Positions 5,197-5,892 of a stretch of DNA of 5,892 nucleotides are shown here, in pieces; within the stretch, counting starts at the first letter, position 1, and each line of letters begins with the position of its first letter. The notes under the pieces were generated by a model that was given only the letters and a program-made list of their open reading frames with translations, ran no database searches and was not told where the DNA came from. Both the position numbers and the translations under genes were made by a program. Origin of the DNA: Candidatus Methanoplasma sp. (GTDB lineage Archaea; Thermoplasmatota; Thermoplasmata; Methanomassiliicoccales; Methanomethylophilaceae); the NCBI GenBank assembly GCA_031256615.1, contig JAIRQG010000150.1:1-5892 (forward strand). Reading direction: 5' to 3'.

Positions 5197-5892
5197 ATGG
5201 ACAGCAACTCCCGTTTCCTGCTGAAGTCCTTCAGGAAATACTACAAAGAGAACCGTCCGATAATGCCGGACCGTTTTACCAAAAGGGAATTCGGCTTCAT
5301 GTTCTTCGACCGGCAGATGGTGCAGAGGCACATCGGTTTCCCGACACCGGAGGAACTGAGCAGGTTCATGGTCGCCCAGGTGCCGAGTCACAGCTATTAC
5401 TCAACCGCATACTACAGGAAACCGAGCGCCCCGACCATGGAAGAAAAAGAGTGGCTGGGCGCGGACCTGATATTCGACCTTGATGCCGACCACCTTGAAG
5501 GCGCGGACAAGATGTCTTATTCGGAGATGCTGGGCAAGATCAAAGAGGAGATGATCAACCTGGCCGACTCGTTCCTCTTCTCGGACCTGGGCTTCAGTGA
5601 AGAGAACATCCACATCGTGTTCTCGGGAGGAAGAGGATACCATGCGCACATACCGTCCAATGAGGTCCTTACTCTGGGCACGCATGAGAGAAGGGAGCTC
5701 GTCGATTACATAACATGCTCCGGCCTGAACATAGAGTGGGTATTCCCTTTCCAGAGAGTGGTGACCTCTCAGCAGAAGACCTCTGCCGGCAACCGGTCGA
5801 ATATCGCGAAGGACCGCCTCATACCGCCGCAGGAGGCGGGCGGCTGGAGACGGAGGATGAGACACGGACTCATGGACCTCGCGAACGATGTG
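5197..5892 (+). CDS. priS: DNA primase small (catalytic) subunit PriS (partial, N-terminal 232 residues)
   Basis: PriS is the catalytic subunit of the archaeal/eukaryotic-type primase. With PriL it makes the primers that start DNA synthesis. The visible part starts with the conserved N-terminal helix (FLLKSFRKYYKEN, 7-19) and REFGFMFFD (30-38). It then shows the metal-binding catalytic motif FDLDADHL (93-100; Asp94 and Asp96 as the catalytic acidic pair) and SGGRGYHAHI (143-152), where His149 is the nucleotide-binding/catalytic histidine of the family. Many archaeal PriS proteins carry a Cys/His zinc site between these two motifs; here that stretch (101-142) contains no Cys. The frame is open to the right edge, so the C-terminal part, usually a further 100 or more residues including another catalytic Asp, is missing from the window. 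The ATG has no Shine-Dalgarno sequence and fits a leaderless start from the shared TATA palindrome. Confidence 0.95.
   Translation, partial: MDSNSRFLLKSFRKYYKENRPIMPDRFTKREFGFMFFDRQMVQRHIGFPTPEELSRFMVAQVPSHSYYSTAYYRKPSAPTMEEKEWLGADLIFDLDADHLEGADKMSYSEMLGKIKEEMINLADSFLFSDLGFSEENIHIVFSGGRGYHAHIPSNEVLTLGTHERRELVDYITCSGLNIEWVFPFQRVVTSQQKTSAGNRSNIAKDRLIPPQEAGGWRRRMRHGLMDLANDV

Noticed and set aside
5145..5207. N-terminal extension of the TatD-like gene to the ATG at 5205-5207
   Set aside because: It would overlap the priS start and cover the shared TATA palindrome, and the added residues are not family-like.
5401..5865. Minus-strand open frame opposite priS (154 codons)
   Set aside because: It is antisense to clear primase motifs and has no family signature of its own.

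Overview
The window looks like a piece of a mesophilic euryarchaeal chromosome. It carries the catalytic subunit of the archaeal/eukaryotic-type primase (PriS), the archaeal/eukaryotic rRNA modification enzyme Tsr3, an archaeal-style fusion of hexulose-6-phosphate synthase with an RraA-like domain, and AT-rich TATA-like boxes about 25-35 bp before several starts. Shine-Dalgarno signals are weak or absent. Moderate GC content and the style of the proteins make a Thermoplasmata relative (for example Methanomassiliicoccales) plausible, but this is an impression and was not tested by any search.

Layout: 1-777 (minus) holds a two-gene unit, a degenerate low-molecular-weight phosphatase/arsenate-reductase-fold protein followed by tsr3, which runs off the left edge. 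The two overlap by ATGA. 778-1012 is a divergent intergenic region with a run of 15 T. 1013-2305 (plus) is the HPS-RraA fusion. It meets htpX (2308-3234, minus) tail to tail with 2 bp between stops. 3235-3507 holds the htpX promoter, several small inverted repeats and a start-less open frame that may be a decayed gene. 3508-4263 (minus) is a metallo-beta-lactamase-fold protein of the COG1237 type with an Asp-to-Asn change in its metal motif. 4305-5144 (minus) is a TatD-related TIM-barrel hydrolase. It diverges from priS (5197 to the right edge, plus) across a 52-bp region centred on a perfect 10-bp TATA palindrome.

The genes are mostly housekeeping: rRNA modification, pentose phosphate supply by the ribulose monophosphate route, membrane protein quality control and replication priming. 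No mobile element, CRISPR array, tRNA, rRNA or obvious defence system is visible. The points most worth following up are molecular: a phosphatase-fold protein that has lost both P-loop catalytic residues and is coupled to tsr3, an MBL protein with an altered metal ligand, a PriS without the usual Cys/His zinc site, and a compact bidirectional promoter that appears to make both flanking messages leaderless.
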